From positions 1-41,032 of the forward strand of contig JAFBIW010000017.1 in the NCBI GenBank assembly GCA_021531865.1: a stretch of DNA of 41,032 nt. Direction: 5' to 3'. The stretch's first letter is position 1, and each line of letters opens with the position of its first letter. Source of the DNA: Butyricicoccus pullicaecorum. Its GTDB lineage: Bacteria; Bacillota; Clostridia; Oscillospirales; Butyricicoccaceae. The notes under the pieces are model-generated. The model made no database searches. It was not told the DNA's origin and was given only the letters and a program-made list of their open reading frames with translations. Below are positions 7,841-16,146 of this stretch, piece after piece. Both the position numbers and the translations under genes were made by a program.

Positions 7841-8923
7841 ATGAAAATCGGTGTCATCGGTCTGGGCGAGGTCTCGCAGCTCATGCACCTGCCCATTTTG
7901 AGCGACCTGTCCGACCTGTACGAGGTCACGGCGGTCTCGGACGTGTCGCCCTCGCTCGTTGCCTACATTCAGAAGAAATACAACGTGCCGCACGCTTACC
8001 TGTCTGCCGAGGAGCTGATCGCGTCGGATGACGTCGAGGCCGTCCTCGTGCTCGCGCCCGACCAGTACCACGGCGCATACGTCCGGCTTGCGCTCGAAGC
8101 GGGCAAGCATGTCTTCGTCGAAAAGCCGGTGACCCTGTGCGCGGGCGAGCTGGAAGAGCTGGTCGCGCTGAAGAAGCAGTACCCGGAGCAGATCGTCATG
8201 GTGGGCTATATGCGCCGCTACGCCGGTCCCTTCCTCAAGGCCAAGGAAATTCTGGAGGAAAAGCCGCTCCCGACCGAATATCTGCGCTTCCGCGATATCA
8301 TCTGCGAAGGCCCCTTCTTCATCGGCCAGACCCGTCCGATTTTCTACCCCAAGGACGTACCGGCTGACGTGATCGAAGCAGGCCGCGCGCGCCGCCGCGC
8401 CCACCTCGACCGTGCGATCGGCGCGGACGCGACCGACGCCCAGCGGCAGGCTTACCAGATGCTGACCGGCCTGGGCTGCCACAGCTTCTCGGCCGTGCGC
8501 GAGCTGTTCGGCGTGCCCAAGAAGATCAAGTCGGTCTCGACCTACGCGGGCGGTCAGCACATGGTCGTCGTCATGGAGTTTGACGGCTTCCTCGCGACCT
8601 ACGAGCTGATCAATAACCAGAATATCGTCCAGTTCGACGCGGCGATCGAGATTTTCCAGAACACGAGAAAGGTGCTCGTCAAGTACGAAACGCCCTACAT
8701 CCGCTATCAGCCCGCCACGGTGCAGGTCATCGAATCGACCGGCAAGGACACCAAGACGACCACCTACGGCCCCGACTTCCGGGACGCTTTCCAGACCGAG
8801 CTGCGCCTGTTCGCCGACTGCGTGCGCACCGGCGAACAACCCAAGACCGTGCTCGAGGATGCGGTGGCCGACCTCAAGCTGTTTGAAGAGATCATCCGCG
8901 TCATGGGACGCGAGGAAAAGTAA
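7841..8923 (+). CDS. Gfo/Idh/MocA-family NAD(P)-dependent oxidoreductase
   Basis: The 360-residue protein has an N-terminal Rossmann fold (GVIGLGEVSQ, 4-13), the family signature VEKPVTL with E94-K95-P96, and a His in LGCHSF (about H214) at the place of the catalytic His. Members oxidise or reduce sugar hydroxyls, including C3 of glycosides and inositols. The ATG at 7841 is chosen for AAGGAGGAATTC upstream; the frame is open earlier. Third gene of the operon. Together with the next gene (IolE-like) this is the usual pairing for inositol or 3-keto-sugar metabolism. Confidence 0.92.
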   Translation: MKIGVIGLGEVSQLMHLPILSDLSDLYEVTAVSDVSPSLVAYIQKKYNVPHAYLSAEELIASDDVEAVLVLAPDQYHGAYVRLALEAGKHVFVEKPVTLCAGELEELVALKKQYPEQIVMVGYMRRYAGPFLKAKEILEEKPLPTEYLRFRDIICEGPFFIGQTRPIFYPKDVPADVIEAGRARRRAHLDRAIGADATDAQRQAYQMLTGLGCHSFSAVRELFGVPKKIKSVSTYAGGQHMVVVMEFDGFLATYELINNQNIVQFDAAIEIFQNTRKVLVKYETPYIRYQPATVQVIESTGKDTKTTTYGPDFRDAFQTELRLFADCVRTGEQPKTVLEDAVADLKLFEEIIRVMGREEK

Positions 8924-8934
8924 GGAGGCGCGCG

Positions 8935-9831
8935 ATGAAACAGATCACGATCGCGACCGCGCCCTGCTCGTGGGGCGTGTGGTATGCCGACGGCACGCCC
9001 TCAGGCACGCCGTACGAGCTGTTTTTGGATCAGGCCGCCGCGGCCGGATACAAGGCTCTCGAGCTGGGGCCGGATGGCTACCTGCCCACCGACGAGGGCA
9101 GGCTGCGGGAGGAGCTGGCATCGCGCGGGCTGCGTGTCTGCGCGGGCACGGCCTGCTACCAGTTTGACAAGGGCGCGTCGTTCGCCGATTTCCGTCCCCG
9201 CGTCGAAGCCCTGTGCCGCCGCCTGACCGGGCTGGGCGCGCATTGGCTGGTCACGATGGACGAGTCCGACGTGGGCGCGTTCAGTGAGAAAAAGAAGGAG
9301 CTGAGCGCGGCCGAGTGGGACGCGTTCCTGACCAAGATCCGCGAGATGGGTGAGTACACCCGGAACGAATTTGGTATTGAGGTCGTCTACCATCCGCATA
9401 TCAGAACGATGATCGAATACACCGACGAAATCGTCCGTCTGATGGACTTCACTGGGCTGAATCTCTGCTTTGACACCGGACACCACGCCTACGCCAACGG
9501 AAACGGCCGTCCGGGCGACCCCTGCGTCGTCGATTTCATCCGCAAATATGCCGACCGGATCGCATATCTGCACTTCAAGCAGATGGACGGCGCGGTCTGG
9601 CAGAAGGTCATGGACGAGCATCTCGGCTCGGACGCGGCGTTCCGCATGGACGTCATGTGCGACCTGCCCGACGGCGTCATCGACTTTACCGCAGTCGGCC
9701 GGGCGCTGGACGCGATCGGCTTTGCCGGTGTGGGCGTTGTCGAGTCCGACAAGCCGTGCGCGACCAATGCGCAGGTCTTTGAGTCAGCCAAGCGCAACCT
9801 GAACTATCTGCGCGAGATCGGCATGATTTAA
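8935..9831 (+). CDS. IolE-like TIM-barrel sugar isomerase/epimerase or dehydratase
   Basis: The 298-residue AP-endonuclease-2-fold protein has the IolE-type opening TAPCSWGVWYADG (8-20). Likely metal ligands are in YHPHIRTMIE (152-161), CFDTGHH (178-184, D180 and H183), YLHFKQ (H213) and GVVESD (E270). IolE dehydrates 2-keto-myo-inositol; relatives epimerise or eliminate keto-sugars. The ribosome binding site is TAAGGAGGCGCG, and the gene follows the oxidoreductase by 11 bases. The keto-sugar produced there is a plausible substrate. The myo-inositol pathway is not complete here (no IolB/C/D/G set), so I do not assign the symbol iolE. Confidence 0.85.
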   Translation: MKQITIATAPCSWGVWYADGTPSGTPYELFLDQAAAAGYKALELGPDGYLPTDEGRLREELASRGLRVCAGTACYQFDKGASFADFRPRVEALCRRLTGLGAHWLVTMDESDVGAFSEKKKELSAAEWDAFLTKIREMGEYTRNEFGIEVVYHPHIRTMIEYTDEIVRLMDFTGLNLCFDTGHHAYANGNGRPGDPCVVDFIRKYADRIAYLHFKQMDGAVWQKVMDEHLGSDAAFRMDVMCDLPDGVIDFTAVGRALDAIGFAGVGVVESDKPCATNAQVFESAKRNLNYLREIGMI

Positions 9832-9845
9832 GGAGGAAAACCGCA

Positions 9846-10568
9846 TTGGAGATCATCGTTTGTAAGGATTACGAGGCCATGAGCCGCCGGGCGGCCGCGC
9901 TGGCCGCCGAGGTGCTGTGCGAAACGCCGGACGCTCTGCTGAGCTTCCCGGGCGGGGACACGCCGCTGGGCTTTGTGCACTGCTTCGCCGACCGGGTCAA
10001 CGCGGGGGAGATCGACATTTCGCGGGCGCGCTATGTCTCGCTCGACGAGTGGGTCGGTCTGGGTGCGGACGATGAAGGCTCCTGCGCCCGGTTCAACCGC
10101 ACCGAGCTGCTCGGACGGCTCGAAAAGCCCTTTCTGGATACCCATATCATCAACGGTGCGGCAGCTGACATCGAAGCCGAGCGCGCCGCGCTCGACGCGT
10201 ACATTGCGCAGTACGGGCCGCTCAGCCTGTCGGTGCTGGGCATCGGCATGAACGGCCATTTGGGCTTCAATGAGGACGGCGTGGACTTCGGCCTGAACGC
10301 CCATATCATTCCGCTGTCCGAGACCACCAAAAAGGTCATGCCCAAGTACTTCGGGGAGAAATTCCATCCCGAATACGGCATTTCGCAGGGCATCGCCCAG
10401 ATCATGGCGGCCAAGCGGGTCGTTCTGCTGGCAAATGGCGCGCACAAGGCCGAGATCGTCGCCCGAGCCTGCCGGGGCGCGGTCACGAACCGGGTACCGG
10501 CCAGCATCCTGCAAAACCATCCGAACTGCTTCGTCATTGTGGACGAGGCAGCGGCGGCCGGTCTGTGA
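9846..10568 (+). CDS. NagB-like glucosamine-6-phosphate deaminase/isomerase family protein
   Basis: The 240-residue protein starts at TTG, chosen because AAGGAGGAAAA precedes it and there is no nearby ATG. SFPGGDTP (phosphate loop, about 33-40), YVSLDEWVGL (the Asp that enolises the substrate in NagB) and GIGMNGHLGFNE match the NagB/6-phosphogluconolactonase fold. In E. coli NagB the loop reads GNDGHIAFNE; here Asn replaces the ring-opening-triad Asp. Fifth gene of the operon, overlapping the next. It likely isomerises, or deaminates and isomerises, a phosphorylated (amino) sugar made by the upstream kinase. Confidence 0.85.
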   Translation: MEIIVCKDYEAMSRRAAALAAEVLCETPDALLSFPGGDTPLGFVHCFADRVNAGEIDISRARYVSLDEWVGLGADDEGSCARFNRTELLGRLEKPFLDTHIINGAAADIEAERAALDAYIAQYGPLSLSVLGIGMNGHLGFNEDGVDFGLNAHIIPLSETTKKVMPKYFGEKFHPEYGISQGIAQIMAAKRVVLLANGAHKAEIVARACRGAVTNRVPASILQNHPNCFVIVDEAAAAGL

Positions 10569-11644
10569 TGCGGACGTTGGCGCAGGCCGTCCGCGCCTGT
10601 GCGCCGAACGCCGCCGGGCGGACGATGACGGCCGGGTTCGACGGCTTTGTCGATACCCTTGTCCGGCCGGTGTGCCGGGTCGGGACGGACGGACAGGCGG
10701 ATGCATATTTTGAAACGATCGCGGATTTCGGCGCATACCTGTGCGCGCACGCCGGGAAGAGCTGCTCGGTCGAGCTGGCCGTCGAGTCGGTGCGCGCGGG
10801 CGGCAACCTGCCGCAGATCGCGGACGCGGCGGGCGGTCTGGGGCTGGATACCGTGTGCATCGGCACGCTGGGCGCGGATGCGCCCGACCCGCTGTTCGCG
10901 GACGTGCCCGCACGGCTGTACGCCTTCGCGCCGCCCGGACAGTCGACCGCGCTTGAGTTCCGGGACGGCAAGGTCTTTCTGGCGCCCCGCTTCACTCTGC
11001 CGGGCGACCCGTGGGCGCTGGCCCAGCGGGCGGCGGACGGACAGGCGGATGCGCTGTTCGCCCGGGCGGATGTGTGCGCCCTCGTCAACTGGAGCGAGCT
11101 GCCCTTCGCGCAGGCGCTCTGGCAGGCCGTGTTCGACCACGCCTTCGCGGACGCGCCCGCCGACAAGGGACGGTACGCCTTTTTCGACCTGTGCGACTGC
11201 GCGCGCCGCGCGCCCGAGGAGATCGCAGCCGTCCTGCGGCTGATCGGCCGGTTCGCCGGGAAGCGCACCGCCGTGCTCAGCATGAACGAGAACGAGGCGC
11301 ATACGGTTTCAGATGCGGTGCTGGACGGGGAGCGGGCGCTCCCTGCGATCGGGAAGGCGCTGCGGGCGCGGTTCGGCATAGACGAAGTTCTGATCCACAC
11401 CCTGCGCGAGACCGTGCTGTGCGCGGCGCGGGGGATGGTGCGCGAGGCCGCACGGTTCGTCGAACAGCCGGTGCGCTCGACCGGCGCGGGTGACCATTTT
11501 AACGGCGCGTTCTGCTTCGCGTCCGTCGTCGGCCTGACCGGCCGCGAGCGGGTGCAGTTCGCAAACCGCTATGTCCATTCGTACCTCACGCACGGATACG
11601 GCCCAACGCTCCCGGCTCTGCTGGCGGAGCTGGAAGCGGAATGA
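10568..11644 (+). CDS. Second PfkB-like carbohydrate kinase (divergent)
   Basis: The 358-residue protein overlaps the NagB-like gene (TGATG; a GTG three bases earlier is also possible), so it is translationally coupled. It has the PfkB C-terminal signature RSTGAGDHFNGAF near residue 299 and an unusual N-terminus with TAGFDGFVDTLVRPV, typical of a poorly characterised PfkB subgroup. Last gene of the operon, followed by a terminator. A second kinase suggests either two phosphorylatable intermediates or a bisphosphate step. The base composition is very GC-rich, giving long spurious frames on both strands. Confidence 0.85.
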   Translation: MRTLAQAVRACAPNAAGRTMTAGFDGFVDTLVRPVCRVGTDGQADAYFETIADFGAYLCAHAGKSCSVELAVESVRAGGNLPQIADAAGGLGLDTVCIGTLGADAPDPLFADVPARLYAFAPPGQSTALEFRDGKVFLAPRFTLPGDPWALAQRAADGQADALFARADVCALVNWSELPFAQALWQAVFDHAFADAPADKGRYAFFDLCDCARRAPEEIAAVLRLIGRFAGKRTAVLSMNENEAHTVSDAVLDGERALPAIGKALRARFGIDEVLIHTLRETVLCAARGMVREAARFVEQPVRSTGAGDHFNGAFCFASVVGLTGRERVQFANRYVHSYLTHGYGPTLPALLAELEAE

Positions 11645-11646
11645 GG

Positions 11647-11675
11647 AAAAAGGCGGCGCAGACCGCCTTTTTTTT
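11647..11675 (+). terminator. Terminator of the sugar operon
   Basis: Stem GGCGG/CCGCC extended by A/T pairs, then eight T residues (11668-11675). The 11676-11933 stretch beyond it is A-rich with only weak small hairpins; I see no gene there. Confidence 0.88.
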
Positions 11676-11933
11676 CTGCGTTCCACCGCTTTTTTGCCGT
11701 GAAACAAAAAAATTCGGAAAAATCGGGACGCATCGGACAGGATTCCGAAAAAACTGCGGTTAAATGGAGGATCGCCTGAAAAATTTGCGGTTTGATGAAG
11801 GAAATCGTGCATTTTGACGGGCGGCTTCGGTCAGTATGACGAAATGCGTCAGAGAATTACCGCAGAGAATCGTGAAAGTGCCAAAATGTAAAAAAAAAGC
11901 AAAAAACATTACCACTTCCTGCGGCGGCGGGTG

Positions 11934-11939
11934 TATAAT
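11934..11939 (+). promoter_or_regulatory. -10 box of the Liv transporter operon
   Basis: A perfect TATAAT about 80 bases before the binding-protein ATG; no convincing -35 box (TTACCA at a 19-base spacing is the best). The leader contains a small hairpin (AGGAC/GTCCT). Confidence 0.5.
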
Positions 11940-12020
11940 ACAAACAGATTGTTGAAACAAGGACAGGTGTAGTCCTGCCGAAGACAACAGTCTGCATAAA
12001 ATCTAGGGAGGAAATCCATC

Positions 12021-13217
12021 ATGAGAAAAGCACTGAGTATGCTTCTTGCTGCTGCGATGTGCACCAGCCTGCTGGCCGGCTGTGGCGGCAGCAGTGACAC
12101 CGGCGCGGCAGATAACACGGCTGACAGCGCGGCGGACGGCGCGTCCACCTCCGCGGCCGGCGGCGTCTTCAAGCTGGGCGGTACCGGCCCGCTGACCGGC
12201 GCGGCAGCCATTTACGGCAACGCGGCCAAGAACGGCGCGCAGATCGCGGTTGACGAGATCAACGCCGAGGGCGGCGCGATCCAGTTCGAGCTGAAGTATG
12301 AGGACGACGAGCATGACGCAGAGAAGGCTGTCAACGCTTACAACGCCCTGAAGGACTGGGGCATGCAGATCTCGCTCGGCTCCGTTACCTCCAAGCCCTG
12401 TGAGGCGACTGCGGCTGAGACCTTTGCCGACCGCATCTTCGCCCTGACTCCGTCCGCTTCCTCGGTCGCTGTCACCGCGGATAAGGACAATATGTATCAG
12501 ATGTGCTTCGCTGACCCCAACCAGGGCACCGCGTCCGCACAGTACATCGCTGACCAGAAGCTGGGCTCCAAGATCGCCGTCATCTACAAGAACGACGACG
12601 TTTACTCCTCCGGCATCTATGAGAAGTTCAAGGCCGAGGCCGACGCGAAGGGCCTGGAGATCGTCTCCGCTACCACCTTCACCGACGCTTCCGCGAACGA
12701 CTTCTCCGTACAGCTCGGCGAGGCCAAGTCGGCCGGCGCTGACCTGCTGTTCCTGCCGATGTACTACCAGCCCGCTTCCCTGATCCTCAAGCAGGCGCAC
12801 GACATGGGCTACGCGCCCAAGTTCTTCGGCGTTGACGGCATGGACGGCATCCTGACTCTGGAGGGCTTCGACACCTCTCTGGCCGAGGGCGTTATGCTGC
12901 TGACCCCGTTCAACGCGGACGCGGAGGACGAGAAGACCAAGAGCTTCGTTGAAAAGTACAAGTCCCAGTTCGGCGACGTGCCCAACCAGTTCGCGGCGGA
13001 CGCGTATGACTGCGTTTACGCTTACAAGGCGGCGCTCGAGCAGGCCGGCTGCACGGCGGATATGTCCGCTGAGGAGCTGTGCGACAAGCTGATCGAGGCG
13101 TTCAGCTCCCTGACCTTCGACGGCCTGACCGGTGAGACCATGACCTGGACCGACGGCGCGGTCTCCAAGGAGCCCAAGGGCATGATGATCCAGAACGGCG
13201 CTTACGTTGGCATGTAA
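12021..13217 (+). CDS. livJ: Branched-chain amino-acid-type ABC transporter substrate-binding lipoprotein
   Basis: The 398-residue lipoprotein has a basic N-terminus, a hydrophobic signal and lipobox LLAG-C21, then a Gly/Ser/Ala/Asp-rich linker. The mature part is a Peripla_BP_6 (LivJ/LivK) domain beginning FKLGGTGPLTGAAAIYGNAAKNGAQ, with the usual KIAVIYKNDDVYSSG hinge region. It binds an amino acid or amide outside the membrane and delivers it to the LivHMGF complex encoded next. The ribosome binding site is GGGAGGAAATC. A hairpin after the gene may keep the binding protein in excess. Leucine/isoleucine/valine specificity is inferred from the family only. Confidence 0.92.
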   Translation: MRKALSMLLAAAMCTSLLAGCGGSSDTGAADNTADSAADGASTSAAGGVFKLGGTGPLTGAAAIYGNAAKNGAQIAVDEINAEGGAIQFELKYEDDEHDAEKAVNAYNALKDWGMQISLGSVTSKPCEATAAETFADRIFALTPSASSVAVTADKDNMYQMCFADPNQGTASAQYIADQKLGSKIAVIYKNDDVYSSGIYEKFKAEADAKGLEIVSATTFTDASANDFSVQLGEAKSAGADLLFLPMYYQPASLILKQAHDMGYAPKFFGVDGMDGILTLEGFDTSLAEGVMLLTPFNADAEDEKTKSFVEKYKSQFGDVPNQFAADAYDCVYAYKAALEQAGCTADMSAEELCDKLIEAFSSLTFDGLTGETMTWTDGAVSKEPKGMMIQNGAYVGM

Positions 13218-13250
13218 TTCGGAAACCGCACACAATGAAGTGACACTGTG

Positions 13251-13300
13251 AAGGAGGGCGCCGAGCTTCCCAAAGCGACGGCCCTCCTTTGCGTGTTTTT
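13251..13300 (+). terminator. Hairpin attenuator between livJ and livH
   Basis: AAGGAGGGC (13251-13259) pairs with GCCCTCCTT (13281-13289); a T run follows after a short interruption (13296-13300). A second GC-rich structure (GGCGAC/GTCGCC) lies at about 13322-13352. Partial termination here would leave more binding protein than permease. Confidence 0.6.
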
Positions 13301-13415
13301 CCCGTGCCCCATTATGGGGTGGGGCGACGGCTTGACGCCGGTCGCCAAGCCACCGCCCCGGCCCACAATCTGCAAACTTTTTCCGGGTATAGAAACAAAG
13401 AATGAGGTGTATCGC

Positions 13416-14294
13416 ATGACCTTCTTATCCTATTTGATCAGCGGTATCAGCCTGGGCAGCGTGTACGCGATCATCGCGCTGGGCTACACCATGGTCTACG
13501 GCATTGCCAAGATGCTGAATTTCGCCCACGGCGACGTTATCATGGTGGGCGCTTACATATCCTTCTGCGCGACGAGCTATCTGGGTCTTTCACCCCTCGT
13601 GTCGGTCGTGCTGGCCATTCTGGTCTGCACCGTGCTCGGCATCGTCATTGAGCGGCTGGCCTATAAGCCGCTGCGGCAGGCGCCCGCGCTGGCCGTCCTG
13701 ATCACGGCGATCGGCGTGTCCTATTTCCTGCAGAACGCCGCGCTGCTCATCTGGAAGTCCGATCCCAAGACCTTCTCGGCTGTCGCCGGCGGCTCGATCA
13801 AGCTGTTCGGCGGCGAGCTGACCATCTCGGCCGTCACCATCGTGACCGTCGTAAGCTGTATTGTCATCATGGTCGGCCTGACCCTGTTCACCGGCCACAC
13901 CAAGATGGGTACCGCCATGCGCGCCGTATCCGAGGATAAGGGCGCGGCTCAGCTCATGGGCATCAACGTCAACACCACCATTTCGGTCACCTTCGCCATC
14001 GGCTCGGGTCTGGCCGCCATTGCGGGCGTCCTGCTCTGCTCGGCGTATCCCACCCTGATGCCGACCACCGGCTCGATGCCCGGCATCAAGGCGTTCACCG
14101 CGGCCGTCTTCGGCGGCATCGGCTCGATCCCGGGCGCGATGCTGGGCGGCATCCTGCTGGGCGTCATCGAGATCTTCAGCAAGGCCTATATCTCGACCCA
14201 GCTTTCGGACGCGATCGTATTCGCCGTTCTGATCGTCGTGCTGCTCGTCAAGCCGGATGGCCTGCTGGGCAAGCATGTCAGCGAGAAAGTTTGA
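13416..14294 (+). CDS. livH: ABC transporter permease, LivH type
   Basis: The 292-residue membrane protein has LivH hallmarks: LISGISLGSVYAIIALGYTM at the first helix, LNFAHGDVIMVGAY, IERLAYKPLRQAP and the EAA-like loop region. It contains about eight hydrophobic segments. The open frame starts earlier, but AATGAGGTGT before the ATG at 13416 and the family N-terminus fix the start. It forms the channel with LivM. Confidence 0.93.
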   Translation: MTFLSYLISGISLGSVYAIIALGYTMVYGIAKMLNFAHGDVIMVGAYISFCATSYLGLSPLVSVVLAILVCTVLGIVIERLAYKPLRQAPALAVLITAIGVSYFLQNAALLIWKSDPKTFSAVAGGSIKLFGGELTISAVTIVTVVSCIVIMVGLTLFTGHTKMGTAMRAVSEDKGAAQLMGINVNTTISVTFAIGSGLAAIAGVLLCSAYPTLMPTTGSMPGIKAFTAAVFGGIGSIPGAMLGGILLGVIEIFSKAYISTQLSDAIVFAVLIVVLLVKPDGLLGKHVSEKV

Positions 14295-14304
14295 GGTGTC
14301 CCAG

Positions 14305-15369
14305 ATGAAAAAGACAAAGAATCTCTTGACGGCCGGACGCCGCGACTATCTTATTTCCTTCGGCATCGTCATTCTGGCGTTTGCCGTGGTACAGACCATG
14401 ATCCTGACCGGCAATATCACAAGCTCCCTCAAGGGTCAGCTCGTGCCGATCTGCGCGTATATCGTCATGGCGGTCTCGCTCAACCTGACCGTCGGTATTC
14501 TGGGCGAGCTTTCGCTCGGCCACGCGGGCTTCATGTCGGTCGGCGCGTTCGCCGGCATCGTTGTCACCACCTCGCTGGCTGACGTCATCCCGTTTGCGCC
14601 CCTGCGCCTTGCCCTCGCGATGATCGTGGGCGGTCTGCTGGCGGCGGTCGCGGGCGTCATCATCGGTGTGCCCGTCCTGCGCCTGAAGGGCGACTATCTG
14701 GCCATCGTCACGCTGGCCTTCGGCGAGATCATCAAGAACATTGTCAACGTCCTCTACATCGGCCGCGACGCGAAGGGTCTGCATGTCAGCCTGCTCGAGC
14801 CGAAGTTTGAACTGGCAGAGGGCGGCAAAATGATCATCAACGGCCCCATGGGCGTTTCGGGCGTCGCCAAGCTCTCGACGTTCACCTCGGGCTTCGTGCT
14901 CATTCTCATCACCCTGTTCCTCGTGCTCAACCTGATCCACAGCCGCACTGGCCGCGCGATCATGTCGGTGCGCGACAACAGCATCGCCGCCGAGAGCGTC
15001 GGCATCTCGGTCACCCGGTACAAGCTGCTGGCGTTCGTCATCTCGGCCGCCTTCGCGGGCATGGCCGGCACTCTGTACGCCATGAATTTCTCGACCGTTA
15101 CCGCGGCCAAGTTCGATTTCAATACATCGATCCTCGTTCTGGTCTTCGTCGTTCTGGGCGGTCTGGGCAACATCTGGGGCTCGATCATCGCGGCCACCCT
15201 GCTGACCGTCCTGCCCGAGCTGCTGCGCGCGGTGCGCGACTACCGCATGCTGATCTACGCGATCCTGCTGATCGCCATGATGTTGTTCAACAACTCGAAG
15301 CTCAAGGTTCGTCTGATGGAAAAGCGCGCGGCGAAGCGCGACAGCAAACTGAACAAGGAGGCGGACTGA
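14305..15369 (+). CDS. livM: ABC transporter permease, LivM type
   Basis: The 354-residue membrane protein carries LGELSLGHAGFMSVGAF, LRLKGDYLAIVTLAFGEI and GLGNIWGSIIAA, all LivM signatures. The ATG at 14305 has a GAGGTG site; it follows livH by 10 bases and ends one base before livG. Confidence 0.93.
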   Translation: MKKTKNLLTAGRRDYLISFGIVILAFAVVQTMILTGNITSSLKGQLVPICAYIVMAVSLNLTVGILGELSLGHAGFMSVGAFAGIVVTTSLADVIPFAPLRLALAMIVGGLLAAVAGVIIGVPVLRLKGDYLAIVTLAFGEIIKNIVNVLYIGRDAKGLHVSLLEPKFELAEGGKMIINGPMGVSGVAKLSTFTSGFVLILITLFLVLNLIHSRTGRAIMSVRDNSIAAESVGISVTRYKLLAFVISAAFAGMAGTLYAMNFSTVTAAKFDFNTSILVLVFVVLGGLGNIWGSIIAATLLTVLPELLRAVRDYRMLIYAILLIAMMLFNNSKLKVRLMEKRAAKRDSKLNKEAD

Positions 15370-15370
15370 G

Positions 15371-16129
15371 ATGGCAATGCTTGAAGTTACAAAGCTCGGC
15401 ATTTCGTTCGGCGGCCTGCGCGCCGTCGACGACCTGAGCATGGAAATCGAAAAGGGCGGTCTGGTCGGCCTGATCGGCCCGAACGGCGCGGGCAAGACCA
15501 CCGTCTTCAATATGCTGACCGGCGTATACCGTCCGACCGACGGCGGCATCCGTCTGGGCGGCGAAAACCTGATCGGCAAGAAGCCGCACGAGATCTGCAA
15601 GATGGGCGTCGCCCGTACCTTCCAGAACATCCGCCTGTTCGGCAAGCTGTCGGTGCTCGATAACGTCAAGGTCGGCCTGCACAACGAGGTCACCTATTCG
15701 CTCGTCGAGAGCGTCCTGCATCTGGGCTCCTATGGCAAGAAGGAGCGCGCGATGGATGAAAAGGTGCTCGACATCCTCAAGGTATTCGGTCTGGAGGGCA
15801 AGGCCGATGTGCTGGCCTCCAACCTGCCCTACGGCCAGCAGCGCAAGCTCGAGATTGCCCGCGCACTGGCGACCGATCCCAAGCTGCTGCTGCTCGACGA
15901 GCCTGCGGCGGGCATGAACCCGAACGAGACCGGCGAGCTGATGGAGACCATCAAGCTCGTGCGTGAAAAATACGGCGTGACCATCCTGCTCATTGAGCAC
16001 GACATGAAGCTGGTCACCGGTATCTGCGAATATCTGTACGTGCTCAATTTCGGCAAGCTGCTGGCGGAGGGTACCCCCAAGGAGGTTCTGAACAACCCCG
16101 AGGTCATCACCGCCTATCTGGGCGAATAA
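15371..16129 (+). CDS. livG: ABC transporter ATP-binding protein, LivG type
   Basis: The 252-residue ATPase has Walker A GPNGAGKT (36-43), the LivG-type signature LPYGQQRKLEIARAL instead of LSGGQ, Walker B LLLLDEPAAGMNP, and a switch His in IEHDMKLV. The insert FQNIRLFGKLSVLDNV is typical of LivG. The ribosome binding site is AAGGAGGCGG, overlapping the end of livM. Confidence 0.95.
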   Translation: MAMLEVTKLGISFGGLRAVDDLSMEIEKGGLVGLIGPNGAGKTTVFNMLTGVYRPTDGGIRLGGENLIGKKPHEICKMGVARTFQNIRLFGKLSVLDNVKVGLHNEVTYSLVESVLHLGSYGKKERAMDEKVLDILKVFGLEGKADVLASNLPYGQQRKLEIARALATDPKLLLLDEPAAGMNPNETGELMETIKLVREKYGVTILLIEHDMKLVTGICEYLYVLNFGKLLAEGTPKEVLNNPEVITAYLGE

Positions 16130-16146
16130 GGAGGGAACCATCCAAA

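Noticed and set aside
8935-9831. Naming the TIM-barrel gene iolE
   Set aside because: The N-terminal motif fits, but no iolB, iolC, iolD or iolG partners are present, so the substrate is open.
14278-15693. A 471-codon minus-strand open frame over livM/livG
   Set aside because: Antisense shadow; His/Gln/Asp/Arg-rich nonsense sequence.
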